Source: Alentia gelatinosa (lineage: Eukaryota; Annelida; Polychaeta; Phyllodocida; Polynoidae). Taken from it: a stretch of 64,000 nt of DNA. A model generated the notes under the pieces. The model saw nothing but the letters and a program-made list of their open reading frames with translations, had not been told where the DNA came from and searched no databases. Position numbers and translations under genes: made by a program. Of the stretch, positions 1 through 12,632 are shown piece by piece; positions within the stretch are counted from its first letter, which is position 1; each line of letters opens with the position of its first letter. Location: NCBI GenBank assembly GCA_950022655.1, contig OX465583.1, positions 36,979,360-37,043,359 on the forward strand. The letters run 5' to 3'.

Positions 1-483
1 CGGTTTATACAGTTTTTTATCCCTGTCAATTATAGAAAGGGAGAGATTGTCCAACACTCATAAAATATAGCTTATCATTTTTATAAATGGGTGAAAAACG
101 GGTAGTCTGCACATTACAACATGGAGCATGTTTATTGAAGTGGTTCTCTCTATGAGGCGCTCAGACCTGCTCCGATTACACAAACGGCTGAGCGCCTATC
201 TCGACCCCACTCACGACTCCTGCCCTCCCCATGGCCCACCTCGCCTTAAAACCTCGGCCCTCTCCACCGGGAATTCGCCGACGGTTCGCCTTCGAGTTGT
301 TTCATCAGTGAAATGAGGAGACCGATCGCTGGAACAGCCGTCTAGTCGTTCTGGGCGTGGCTGCCTCGCGTGTAAGAACGCGGCCAGGCTTTGTTGAACC
401 CGAGGGGTTGGTGCATGCATGAGCAGCTCAATACATCGGATACGTATTGTGTCGATAAGTAACACATACATATACTATGTATA

Positions 484-642
484 GAGTAACTCATTCACCT
501 GTATCGTGTCTATGAGTAGCTCATTCACTTGTACTGTGTCCATGTGAAACTTCGTCACTTGTATTGTGGCTGTGAGTAAATCATTCAATTGCAGTGTGTA
601 TGTGAGTAATTCATTCACTTGCATTGCGTCTATGAGTCACTC
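484..642. repeat. 30 bp minisatellite, about 5.3 copies
   Basis: Five successive 30-base units, each beginning GAGTNA or similar and containing a TCATTCACTTG-like core followed by a TGTGTCTAT-like end, plus a 9-base partial unit. Units differ by substitutions but not in length. There are no unique spacers between units, so it is a simple tandem array. Confidence 0.85.
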
Positions 643-2423
643 TTATAGGATTTGTCATCGCTGTAGGTAATTTGGTGTAGGTTATATCTATCGATTGTAC
701 CTTTAGGTGTTGTGTTTATGAATACCGTCTTGTCTGAGAACCCCACTGAAATATGTCAACTGTATTCTCTGAGCATCCCAGTGGCAGACGTTTGTTACTG
801 GATGTAGAAGCCGGATTTTAAGTGGGTGAATAAGGACGGCTTTGTAACTTTGTACAGAAGCTGGGTGTATGTGGGTATAGGGGCAGGAATTCCTGCCTGG
901 ATGTAGCAGCAGGGCTTTGAAGCTGGATTTAGGAGTTATTAGGATTTGTAACTGAGTGTTTAAACAGTGCACCTAGTCACTGGTCATAAAGGCCTCGTAC
1001 CAATCTGGTTAATCCTTGTGAAGAGGAATGTATCCCAGCTAGATATAGAAGCTAGAAGAAGCAGAGATTCATAACTTTGTGTAACCAACCAGGGATTCGC
1101 AACTTTGTGAAGAGACCAGATCTGGGAACATAGCCTTGAGCTTGAGTTTGATAACAGGCCATGATGGTGGCATTTTAACTAAGCGTTAAGACAGACTGCT
1201 TTAAATGACACTTATGAATTTCTTGCCTTTCTCTCATTCCTTTGCTGAGATGCTGAATGCGCTGCACGCATTGCTGGCAGTCTGTAATATAACTACTTTG
1301 ATCCTGTCTGCAGCTGTCAAACCTCACATCACGAGAGAAACTCCTGCGGGCAACGTCTGAGTGGCAACCACCGCTCCATGAAACATGAGAGAGAGAAAAA
1401 GTTACCCAGTTAATTGACAAAACGTTCCGGTGAAAATAAACTTCCAGAAACTGAATTCCGTACATGGCTTAAGTCTTCTCAGAATGCCTTCTTTTACATC
1501 ACAAAGACGTTATCGATCGATGCCGTTTCTATCTGCTGCTTCACCTGTGCTAGCTACGCACCATCTAACCTTTCACAGTGACTTGACAGCCACAGGGCAG
1601 CATTTCAGCTTCAGTTCATTTGTGCGGCTTAGAAACCCTTAGGACAGAACCCAGCAGGCACCTGTTCTCTGTCTCTGCCTCGCTCGGGAACCGGATGTCT
1701 CAGACCGGAACGCCGCCGCCAGGTGCTCACTGCAGCAGACGACATTTCGCTATTGAAGTTGGAACGCGGGATTTTGAACTTTCTTTTTCTATTACGGCGT
1801 GAAAGCTTGCGTCTGCCCGTCAGCTCTCCCTCCGTGAAACTTTTAAAACGTTAGTAGATGTAGAATCAATATCACCTAATCCTGCTGCCTCCAGTGTGAA
1901 ATAAAGATTAGATTTCCCATAGAACTGACGGCTGTTTTCAATTTTGAAAATTTACTTCTCTTTTAGCTTCTGCATTTTATTAATCAGAGGGAAGTAAATG
2001 CGCACTGATACACGAAGGAAGTAATATCGATATTAACCAGATGATGATGGTATGATCGAGAAGTTACCAATTACCTTGGAATATGAGCAATTAATGTACC
2101 AGATGTGATGCTAGCATATGCATGTTGAGGATCAACAGCACCGGACAGGGAAGAGGCCCGGCTGCCTATTATAGCACAGTGGATGCGGCCTGTGTTTTTT
2201 TGTGTTTGTTTTTTTAAAATTTATTTGGCACGTTCGCTTACAGAGGTCGCGGTCTTCCACACACCAATCATCCAATGAGAAAGTACACATGCAACTGCCC
2301 TAGAAGATATATAATGGCCGACGAATGAATAATTAACAGAACTTGGCTTGTATAGCTTGTGTTCCCAGTATTTACAGTTAAGCAAACCATATATCACGTT
2401 AACCATAGGTAAAGAGTTAAGAG

Positions 2424-2990
2424 AGATGGCAGCTGTCCACTTTTTCGTTTTAGTTTTTAAGATTTATTTTCCCCAGGGTATAACAGTGATCATTCACATA
2501 AGTAAATCAGTCGTTTGAACCTCCCCCCACAGGCCCTCAGCCTTATGCCATGGATATTATTATTTATCGGTGCACGAATGTCTCATATATACCCCCCTAG
2601 TACTAATGATTTTATTCGTCCACACTGTGGCGTAATATATATATTACTACCCTCCGTACCACGTGATCACTCATTCTTCTATTTAGTGAGTTGTAGAATG
2701 GCATTCTTAATGATTTCTAGGTATATAATAATAAAAAGACATAGTGAGTGTGTCTGAATTCCATCTGTTCCTCAATATTTTGGTTAGAAATACTCACCTC
2801 ATTCTTCGAATTCGGTGAGTATTTTTGACCAAAATATCTCTGAACAGATTCTATTCAGACACACTAACCATGTCTTTCTATATTACTGTTATAATCTTCC
2901 ACGTTTCCTCAGTCTCTCTGAGGCCGTAACATCTATATGAAAAATATTCCTGTATTTTGTCCTGACGCAAACTGACACTTCTGAGTATGT
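2424..2990 (+). repeat. Interspersed repeat RepB, copy 1, interrupted
   Basis: The start (GAGATGGCAG...CCACTTT, then CCTCCCCCCACAGGCCCTCAGCC) and the end (CAGTCTCTCTGAGGC, then ATGAAAAATATTCCTG and TCCTGACGCAAACTGACA) match the two halves of a roughly 250 bp repeat seen intact near 13.86 and 19.08 kb. About 340 bp, including the foldback hairpin at 2720-2895, separates the halves. The family is unidentified; it could be a SINE or MITE. Confidence 0.65.
2720..2895. mobile_element. Foldback hairpin element FB, copy 1
   Basis: A long imperfect palindrome. The arms run from GGTATATAATAATAAAAAG on the left to its near reverse complement on the right, and meet at ACTCACC (2792-2798) and GGTGAGT (2814-2820) around a 15-base loop containing TTCG. 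Three other elements in the window (25.28, 30.88 and 62.91 kb) share its size, the arm-end sequence or the loop style. No coding capacity. Best read as a short non-autonomous foldback or MITE family. Confidence 0.75.
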
Positions 2991-4502
2991 ACACGACGAC
3001 AGAGGAGCCTACCTGTTAGACTGGTCCATTTGTTGTGAATCATTTGGACTTACTCGGTCTAAGCTACTCCCCATTAATCATCTGGGCGTGTGTTTTAATC
3101 GCCGTCTCCTGTGTTTTTATCTGAACAATTGCCCCTCTACCCTCCCCCATCCTCCATCGGACCCCTTTGAGATTGGCCACGCAGGGGAATGTGCGTTGAT
3201 GAGTGCTAACTGCGCACTAATTAGTGGTCATTAACGAACATCACCCCGCACACTGGCCACCAGCTCATTGATCACCACTGTCACGTACGCGTTTGTTTCG
3301 CTGGTCGCCGGCCGGCCAGCTCTTATCTACTCTAGCTGATCCGCCCCCTCTTCACACACACACACCCAACCCTGGGACCTTTAAAACAATCAACCCACGG
3401 TGATCCAACCTAAAACCTGGCTATTGTAGAGGGGGGGCCACCCTGGAGGCCTAGAGGAGGGGCACTACGTTAAATCAGGTATTAATTATGCAGCTCTGTT
3501 AGGCACGGTCATCTTTTTATGTGTGGGACAAACAGATGAGGTCTGAATTAATGTCTGCGAAGGCTGCACTTTTAGTTGACTGCTTTTATAGTTACGCCGA
3601 GCAGCCTCTTAATTCTCATTAGTGACCGGCGCTGGTATGATGTAGGCAGCACGTCTCCTTCCACTAGAGTGAAAAATCAATCCCAAAAGAGGTGCATGTA
3701 GCTGTGATGGATGTGTGTATTCTAAACAAATAACCCTTTGTGGGCTTTTACGTAGAGGAAGGAATTTGTCCATTCAAAACTCCTGGCTGTGTTTATTTAT
3801 GGGCAAACTCAGCAATGCTCCCTGTACGATGTGCCACCGATTCCGAAAATACTTACACAGAGGTCGTTACTGACAAGAGAACCGTCAAGCGTCAGCTGAT
3901 CACTAACGGCGGAATATTTTCCTCTCGATGACAGATCAACACTAAGCACTATGTGATAATTGCCTACCAGGATCAGCCTAGTGAAGAAATGTGCGTCGTT
4001 AACGATTAGGTGTTGCAAAATAGGCAATCTATTATCAACACAATCAAAAACATGTGTGTCGCTAAATTTGAAGTTTCTGGGTAAGGTCGAAACTCGGACC
4101 AACCCTGCTCTCCTGTGCAAATGTGTTTTGTATCCATCTATCCTACAGAAGAGTATACTTGGCTTGGTAGACAATACTAATGAGGACAAGCTGCAGCTGT
4201 CGCAGTCACCATATTTATGAAACATTGTCACCGCATATTTATAACGGTACATTGCATACATCATATGTTGCACTTGATAGATGTAGCGCACACTATTATA
4301 GCTATAGACATTTTGGCCGATACACAAAAAGGAAGTTCTCTATAATTGTGATACAGGGATAATAATATATAAAGAACATAGGGCCACTTGTCATTGTCCT
4401 GATTAGACACCTGGGGGTCCGTCTAACATGATTCGTGAGGTAGGAGTTGATTTAAGCTGGACTGAGCTGAGTATTCAGAACACTGACCTAGACTGTGCAG
4501 GT

Positions 4503-4735
4503 TGAGACAGTTTTAGCCCTCTCTGGCGCCCAGTCTTTAAGCTTGTTGTATCGGGTATTGAACAGAAGTTAAAGACAGATTTACTGCTGTCGACTGCGCC
4601 GCCTTTAAGCTCGTTGTATTGGGTATTAGGCGGATGTTAGAGAAAGTTTTACCGCTATCCGTCGCCATCTCTTTAAGCTCGTTGTATCGGGTATTTTAAC
4701 AGGAGATCTTAGAGACAGTTTTACCGCTTTCTGAG
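4503..4735. repeat. Tandem repeat of about 70 bp, 3.5 copies
   Basis: Three units share AGACAGTTTTAC-like starts and a CTTTAAGCTCGTTGTATCGG core with GGTATT following, and a partial fourth follows. A further diverged relative lies at about 5290-5350 (CAACTCATTGTATCGGGTAC). Intergenic or intronic; no function visible. Confidence 0.75.
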
Positions 4736-6689
4736 CAGATAGACTGGTTCCTTAATTTGGACAGGTAGAGGGATATTCTGAGCGATCTTGAACTTTAAAA
4801 ATCGAGCCTCTATCCCTCACATGATCCCCCCCCCCCCCCCAATGATTTATTTACATTGGTTTAAAGTGAATGACAATACATAATAAACTTATGTCAATCA
4901 TTTAAAATATAATAGATACCTTAAGAAAATGTTCTCTTAAAGACTGACAGAGCTAGACTGGAATACCACTACTTCTGATAACCAGGGGTCCTCCAAGCAG
5001 TCAAGTTTAATTGATAGTAATATGAATTCGGCCATTTATGTCTTTTTTACTAAAGATCTCAAGTATTTGTCCCTTGTGACACATTGGCACAAGACAATAG
5101 TATATCTGCTAAATTGTTTGATGCCAAGCAGATTTGCCAAGGGAAATTTGATAACAATCATTTTCAATTTCAATAGCAATCTATTATGTTGATCAGTGTG
5201 CAAACTCAGCGCTATCCCAAAATGGCAGCCACTGCCTGGCCTAATATCATATGTATTCGCACATAGGCCAGCGCTCCAGGCTAGTGTTTAGGGAAGGTTT
5301 TCCGCTTTTTGAGGCCCTGTCTTTCAACTCATTGTATCGGGTACTGAATGGCTTATGTGCAGTGGGCCCGGACGCTGACGGCTGTCTCTATCCCGCCTTA
5401 ATAACGTGTTTAGTAGGGCTGTGTAACCAGTGTTTGCCTTAGTGTCGCCTTAAGCTAAGGGTACGGCGTGTCTCAGGTCTACTTACATCCTCATGCAATA
5501 ACTTATCCAACGAAGCCTTAAAGGACAAAATAACCAGTTACTCCACAGGAGGTGCCTGGCTCTCCATAAGAGTTCCACTGTGAATTTTTCATTTACCAAC
5601 TTCCTCTGTAACTTGATTCAGAATATACAAGATCTACATACGGAATGCAAGATTTGACGGACATAGAATTGTGTATAATTCAATTCCATCTACAAAACGT
5701 GGCATAATGTATGCATCTTTATACAGATAACTGCTCAATACGATATAGTGTATACCTGTGTGGTGAAGTGGTATCGGTAGAATGTGTTTGGTGACGAAAT
5801 CAAATTTGTCCATAACGCCACAGAAAAGGCAAGACATTTCTATAATTGTACACACATTGTCCGTACTTCTCTCTTCAATACAGACACCGACATACTTGTG
5901 TATTACATGTTTGATGCTTGCATTGCTTCTAAATTATGTTTCCTAAAGAAAATAATTTTTCAATTTCTGTCTGATGTAATACAAGGTAGTGTGGCAAAAC
6001 TGTAAATCACAGGCTTTAATCTTTATTTATACAAGATATCAAACAAAGGTGCACTTCTCATTCATTTCACATTCACACCGCTGACTCCTTGTACTTTACT
6101 GTCATCCCCAGCTCGTTTGTTCAGTCTAACCTGGCTACCCCTAGGCCATAAAACAGACAATATCCATCAAATAATCATCTATGTATTTCTGTCCATGTGC
6201 GTTTACTCCCACCATCCTGCCTCATGTTAATGCGTTATTTGTCCTACCCTGTACTGTCCAGATTTTATGTTATTTTTTTACTCCCGGCTTGATGCCACTC
6301 ATTGAGTGAGACTATCCCCAAAATGAAATATATAGTCAATTCTGTTAATCTTTGAATTGTAGAAGGCTGAAGCCGAGAGTAGGCTATTCTGGTATTTCTT
6401 GTTAATTTTCTACCTCTACTACCCAAGTCTCATGCAACCAGGCTTAACTTGGCCTTGTAAACTTTAGAACCCCATTGGAAAAAAATATACAGTCCTCGGT
6501 CAATGCCCTATGAGCCGACTTGAGCTCTATTTGTTATAGTTAGCCACGAGGCGCTGATATACAGATAAATCACCAAATTATGTGGACTACCACAGTTTGC
6601 ATTCCGTAAGTACCGAAAGTGGGTGAACCTGGACTGACAGTGGATGGGCGTCATGTGGTTATTTTCTCACACAACCTGGCTAGTCTGTC

Positions 6690-6832
6690 CGGGAAGGTCC
6701 TTGTTGTGAGGGGTGTGTGCTGTGAAATAGGTACACCTTTGTTATGTGTGTCAAATCAGTGGAAGATCCACGTTGAGAGGTGTATGCCGTGGAATAGACA
6801 CACCGTTGTTGTGTCTGTCTAGGCAGTGGAAG
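6690..6832. repeat. Two-copy tandem repeat of about 65 bp
   Basis: Two adjacent units contain GTTGTGAGGGGTGTGTGCTGTG / GTTGAGAGGTGTATGCCGTG, then CACACC..TTGTT.TGTGT and end in CAGTGGAAG. They are diverged by scattered substitutions. Confidence 0.55.
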
Positions 6833-7816
6833 TTTCGATGCATCGCTCCAAAGGTGTTTCATACTACATTTACCTGATATCATCATTAATTTCATTTATT
6901 ATTTATTCATGTATTTTGCTTCGTTTTTCTATTTTTTCTTATCATGTGTCATGCAACGTGTAGTATAATATCAGCATTATTCATCATTTATTCATAAATG
7001 GATAAAGTATTCCTACCAGGCAATAGGATTGATATTGTGTTGATGTATAGCCACCTTACATGCCGTATAAATGTCATTGTCGTGGAAGTGACGTCAGACG
7101 CTGTGAAGATTCTGCGGCTCTTCAAGTCTAAGCGAGGGGACATCTTTTTATCCTCTTCATATATTGTCTTGCTTATTCCGGGGCAATTCGTCGTTACGCA
7201 GTTACTTGGATGGCAGCCAGGGGGAAAAGTAACACTTGGTGTCTCCGTTGTCGTCTGCCAAGTCACCTCATACATCGCCGATAGGGGGCAGGGCGGGCGC
7301 CTTTTGACTATAGGGTAGACGGCCACTCGGCGCCGTATATTTATATCACCCAACCAGTATATACACGTCCTACCCATCTACCCCTAATGTGTATGTTTTG
7401 GTTGTGTTTTTTACGAAACGCCCTTGTATGTGACAGACACGTCATGTAGAAAGACCAAAGCATCCGTCGAGTTCCATGCATGCCCTTTGCAATATCAGCA
7501 TCAGAGCGATAATCATAAGGCGGAATAATCCACATAACGCAGGTGTTACTTATGCTTGGGGTACTTAGAGGAGTGCCGAGTCACAGTTTCTTCTCCAACA
7601 CATCTGAGAGGTCCATTTAGACGAACATATTTATACAAATCTAAACGCTATGGGTTGACATACCGGTTTCTATCAGAAATGTTCCGGTAATTCATATTCA
7701 GCATAATTCTCTGTCTTTTCGGTTCTGTAATTCCCAAAGGGTTATGAAAATATGGACATGTATATCCATGCGACAAATATTTGGTAGAGAAGCCAAGGAA
7801 AGAAATCAATTCTTAC

Positions 7817-8021
7817 CACTCAACCAGGCAATGAAGAACCTAGTTTCCTTTGCGGCACAGATATATTCTGAGTGCAAGAGGAAGGGCTCATAAATCGTGG
7901 AAGGTCGCCTCATATCCTGGATATCCTCGTCAGCAGACATACTTAGTTCCCCGTCGTCATACCGAGTAGAGTTACTCTCCAAAAAAAGTGGTGGATTATT
8001 TGATTTAGATCTTTCTCTCAG
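7817..8021 (-). CDS. Candidate internal exon of an unidentified minus-strand gene
   Basis: On the minus strand an open segment of 205 bases runs from an acceptor (TATTTGCAG just above 8021) to a strong donor (AGTG followed by GTAAGA just below 7817). In the frame starting at its first base it encodes 68 residues with plausible protein composition, including ERSKSNNPPLF, SADEDIQDMRRPSTIYEPF and CAAKETRFFIAWL. It enters in phase 0 and leaves in phase 1. I do not recognise the family. A charged loop leading into a hydrophobic segment would fit a receptor-type protein, but that is speculation. No partner exon was found: the GC-rich block at 9.13-9.33 kb does not join it in frame. It may instead be a chance open frame. 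Confidence 0.35.
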
Positions 8022-11000
8022 CTGCAAATAGGCGTAAGGTAGATTGAGTCTACATTTCGTGGAATTAATTACTTACCGACGTACATGCCCTAGACCCCTG
8101 TTAATTAATTAGAGATTTCATTAGATTCCCACCCCCTCTGGGGACTTCTGGGAAATTGCTCCAGTGTGGAATGAGAAGATAAACCAGGACTTTGCGTTTA
8201 CTTCAGACTGTAGTGTTTACAGATGTACTTTAGCTTGACGTGGCCTCCGCTTAGAGTTTCCATTAGTTACAGGGAGCTAAGGGAGAAGGTACGTCACCGT
8301 CAGCGTTTTTACGTCGCGGACAACGTTTTTATACCAACCCAAACGCCGCTACCAGTACTGCAGCACCCATTACCCACCTAACCCACTCAATCACCAAGTG
8401 CGGGTCCCACAGGCGATAAGTCAGCTTTTAATAGCGGCATGCCTCACCAATTCTATCTGGTTCTGATCTTGTCATGGTCCCTTTATACCCCTGGGGGTTA
8501 GACCACAAGCATATAAACAATCTGATCTTGTGTTGAATCGAAATCAAACATATTTATATGTATATATTTGATATATGTAATATCATAACCTACCATGATT
8601 GATTAGTAAATATATGGTAAATTACTGATATGTATGATATCATATGATACATATATAGAAATATCATATGTGCATGTAATGAGGACTTTTCTCAGTCATC
8701 AAAGAAAGCAGAAGAGATATCAGATTGTGTCCGATATTAGCGGGTCCAGTGTATTATATGCTGGTTAGAAGGTCTTTCAGGTTTCACCAACTTCCCCAAA
8801 TATTTCAAATAATCCTTTTGGGATTTGTTTATAGTAGTACATATAATCTAGAACATCACTAATGGGATTGTCTATATACTCCAATATACCTCTCTGAATA
8901 GTAATATATGTATATATCTATAGAATATAGAAAGAAATCCCAGTCCTTGTGGAAGTACAGAACATGATGGACATATAGATAGAAACCTCCCCCCACCTCA
9001 AATCAGCAGACACGAACGGACGACAAGGCAATCTAGGCAGGACCCGTATTGTATACACCCAGGCTCTTAACACAGGCCGTAACGAACCCGGACAAAAACA
9101 ACAGTGAGAGATTAGGGGTGTAAACAGTCACCTTGCTCGTCTGCCCACGGCCACATTACTCTGACGGCGCAGTGAGTGAGTGTGAGCAGCTCGGTAACGA
9201 CTCGCGGCACGCCCAGCCGCTCGCCCCGGATGCTGATAGAGCACAGACGTTCGCTTTTCTCTCGTTGCCACCAACCGTAGGCAGTTCTGACAGCGGTTGT
9301 ACAGTTTTGATTTTGCCCTGGAGCATTGTTTCTGATTACAATGTAGTGTAATGAAGGCATAGGGACTGGATAAATGAAGCAGTTGTTTATGGTTTATGGT
9401 TTTGAAAGTTGGCCTATTCATCATGAAATGGTTGCTGTATGTCTATCCTTCCAAGGGTAGAGGGTGGGTAAAACAATTGCTATCTATACGATGTGACAAA
9501 TAAGAGTTAATTGCCATCGATATACTCTCTATATATATTTTTTCGGGAAGCAAACCACATACTACGTATAAGAAAACGTCAGATTTATTAGGTGATTAAA
9601 GAGTTATTGTGATTAAGCGTTCATTGCTTACACGGTTTGGCCAAAGGCTTGATTAAACTAGGAGTAATGGGAACTGGTGGAGAACTCCCATTATATAATT
9701 CTTCGAATTGGCTGGATAATCAGTGAAACAGATGTTACTAGATACTGTAAAACTAAAGCTCCAATTATATATAAACGTATCAAACTCATCATACTACCTT
9801 ATAGCAAATAGATATGCATCACATATAAAAATATTCATGGGAATTGTTCGCTTTTCTTTCACCTTCTATCTCTGCAGTTGGTGTGGGAATGAAGGTGAAG
9901 TTATCCTGAGTGTGGCTCCTACCAGACGGCGAGGAATGCTCCTTCAGTGGAGCGTCAGACCCCCTCCCTTCCTCCTTACCTACCCCGACACGCCCCTTTC
10001 CCTTATTCCCACACCCCTAGGCCACCCCAGCCACACCTAACCCCAGAACTCGCCCTGAAACATCAGTAGCGCGTGATAGCACACGGCACCCAGTCCTCAC
10101 CTCGCCATGAGCAGCTAAGTGATAAGGCCGACCACTCACCTGCTCAGAGTGCTATTTATAGGTGATATGGTAGAGAATTAATTTGCCCACATGCACCTCG
10201 CTACACGTGTACGATGGGGAACGTGCCTACAGGATGGTGGTGAGCTACTCCAGACATTTACCTGAGCTTGAGCAGCTCAACTGATGAAGAACCTCCGTCG
10301 GATTTATATACTCCATCATGGACGCTTTGATGACCAGACAATACTTCCAGCCGTCGAGTTAGTAGGCAGCAGGTCGTACCTTTGTCCGTAGATGAGACTG
10401 CCGACTCCTGTTTCTTCACGGAGGACTCGGACGGGAGATGAGAGGTGTCACTGAGCAGTTCGGTTTATACATGAGCAGGGGATACGCTGCTGCCAGGGAA
10501 ACCTCCCCTCCTGTCACAATAACAACCACATCCACAACAAGTGAAGGATACGTCTCCTGTCAGAATAACAGGTGCAGAGTTGGCTGCCTTCTTTCATATA
10601 TTAATAGACAGTTATTAATAGAACCTATTCCTGACGACCCTGTTGTTATACTTCTTGTTTTTAGTTGATTGCAAACTGAGTTTTCTTTGGATACGAGGAG
10701 GTGCTACCACAGTATGCTTCAGTGGCGGAGTGTCTAGTAGGATTGATTGAAATTAATCGATTTTCCGTGTTTCAAAGGATACTTTGGACCACCTGGTGAA
10801 AGGAAAGCGGAGTATAGAATGACCTAGGCTCACTTTAGGAATGTTTCGAGCATATCTGGTATGGATTTAGGCCTGGCGGTAGGGTTGTTAGGTACAGTCT
10901 ACATTGACAATATTTCTTTTATGGTCAGACAAATTACATCTGACCGGTTTTGTCTTTTTGCATTACAATATGACTTTGTATATTCCAACAGTTCTTGACT

Positions 11001-12533
11001 GAAATATATAGACAATTTCCGAGGGTGAGAGAATATGTCTTACCTTTGTTTTAAATTCGATTGAATTCGAAGTGAGTCGTTATAAATCTCATGCAGCATC
11101 AGGCTACATGTTACTCTCACCATGCCATAGTGCCTTTGCAACAGGCAATTTTCCCGCCAACAGTTTTAGTGAGAGAAAATGTCGTCTGCCAAGAATTAAC
11201 TCTCCCACCGACTCACGCAAGATCTCATTTTGGTTGCGAGAACAAAGATAGCGCCAGCTAACTCAAATTGCACTGGCAACAGCACTCGCGTCCAAATGAG
11301 GATATTTCAGCAAATAACCCGCCCCATTACAAGGACATTCGACTCATTTTTGCGTCGTTAGTCTTATCAAGAGCTCTCTCCAGATGTTGCGTCTTAATGG
11401 GGTCCTAAAGTCGGTAGAAAAATGAGAAAAAGATTAGAATTTAAAGCTTTCAATCTGTTATGAAAGTGTAATGAGGACGTTAGAGGGGAGAGCCGGGGGA
11501 GGCCACCATTCATCAGTGGGTGGGTGGTGAGTGGGAGGACAGGAGGTGGCCAAATAACTAATCACTGCTAATCTGCAGCTGCCAGCCACCAGCCAGACTG
11601 CTACCAACGAGCAGAACACTCTCTCCAGTTTGAGAATGTCAAATGTATCCACTTCCCTTCCTGCTTCAGCGCCCCCGCCTCTCCTCTAAGTCAGTTCCTT
11701 AGTAATCAGATTTGAGTCAGGTTTCATTGATGAGAACGTTAACATAACGCACTTCACAATGATATTAAGAATTTAAAGGAATTTAGAAGGATAGATTGAG
11801 GGTGACACCATTCTGATTTTAATCTAGAAATTAGGAAGTCATTAACGATGAAATTCCATAGCATTCGCTTAGGTGCATGCGTCACTTCATTGTGCCAGAT
11901 AGCTGCTAGTGCTTAGACTCAATGTGATGCTTAAGAGAAGATCTGTCTTGTAAAATCTTGCCTCTATGTCTGATACACTACACTTTACAACTAAATGATG
12001 GAGTAATCTGGGCATATATACATACATTTAAACGTGTTGGAAATCTTTAGGACAAGTCAAGGCAACTAGAGATAAGACAGAACAAGATGCTAATCAGAAG
12101 TGTAAAGTTATGTGATGATGTTTTTCTGCACCAAACTTAAGTATATAAAATTCTTATAATAATCCACAAATGATAATTCCATTTGTAGATTTATGACAGA
12201 TTATGCAGAACTGTATTGTACCAGAATATAATGCCAACCCACGCCATAAGAAAACTACATTGTGAGATCCGCGATGATAAACTCTGCTGTCAGCGAAAGC
12301 TGTTTCCAATGCTAGACTCTATTTGCATTCACTACTGACTTGTCCAATGAATTCACCACCACAAAATGCACAGGTGTTTTTATTTTATAACCTTCATGGG
12401 AGACATCTCAAATACGCCTTGTTTGAGAAACGTCCCCTCTAGTTTTACAACAGACGTGGAATACAGATGAAATACAGGCATGGAATATAAATCATGAATA
12501 CGTTCTTATAATGTGAATATTTTTCTTTTACAG

Positions 12534-12632
12534 CATGGCGAGACAGCGTTGCACATGGCAGCCAGCGGCGGCCATCTTGAAATCGTCAAGTACCTTCATG
12601 AAAAAGGCAGCAATATTCATGCCACAGACAAG
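12534..12632 (+). CDS. DAPK1: DAPK1 ankyrin exon 1 (first in window)
   Basis: 99 bases after TTTTACAG and before GTGGGT, phase 0 in and out. It encodes one repeat starting HGETALHMAASGGHLEIVKY and ending ATDK. In human DAPK1 the equivalent is the repeat beginning KHGTPPLLIAA; the window version fits the ankyrin consensus (TALHxAA, GHxEIV) better than the human one. The upstream partner exon is not visible. Confidence 0.93.

Larger units (their letters stand above)
1..12533. other. Gene-poor region upstream of the first visible DAPK1 exon
   Basis: I looked for the kinase domain, the calmodulin-binding segment and the first ankyrin-region exon of DAPK1 on the + strand and recognised none. This stretch is therefore probably a long intron of DAPK1, or sequence upstream of an internal promoter. 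It contains a 30 bp tandem repeat, a broken interspersed repeat with a foldback hairpin, a roughly 70 bp tandem repeat, AT-rich palindromes near 8.54-8.68 kb and one candidate minus-strand exon; these are listed separately. The rest is AT-rich sequence with only chance-length reading frames. Confidence 0.6.

Noticed and set aside
484..642. Possible CRISPR-like array
   Set aside because: Units are contiguous with no spacers, and the context is a eukaryotic genome.
3809..4327. 172-codon minus-strand open frame
   Set aside because: Longest frame in the first 12 kb, but its composition looks random, an overlapping + frame of 86 codons shares the region, and no motif or splice signals support it. 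Lengths like this can occur by chance in 64 kb.
6988..7377. Overlapping open frames on both strands (129 and 106 codons)
   Set aside because: Neither shows a family motif; openness on both strands reflects local composition. I could not join either to the candidate exon at 7817-8021.
9112..9424. GC-richer block with two minus frames and one plus frame
   Set aside because: A donor-like GCAAG/GTGACT exists at about 9132 on the minus strand, but none of the frames joins in phase to the exon at 8021 without a stop.
9723..10040. 105-codon plus frame
   Set aside because: The pyrimidine-rich end and low-complexity Pro/Thr content look like non-coding sequence; no homology recognised.
1..12533. DAPK1 kinase and calmodulin-binding exons
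   Set aside because: Searched by eye for HFDLKPEN, DFGLA and KWKQSVR-type segments on the + strand; none found, so they are assigned to sequence upstream of the window.
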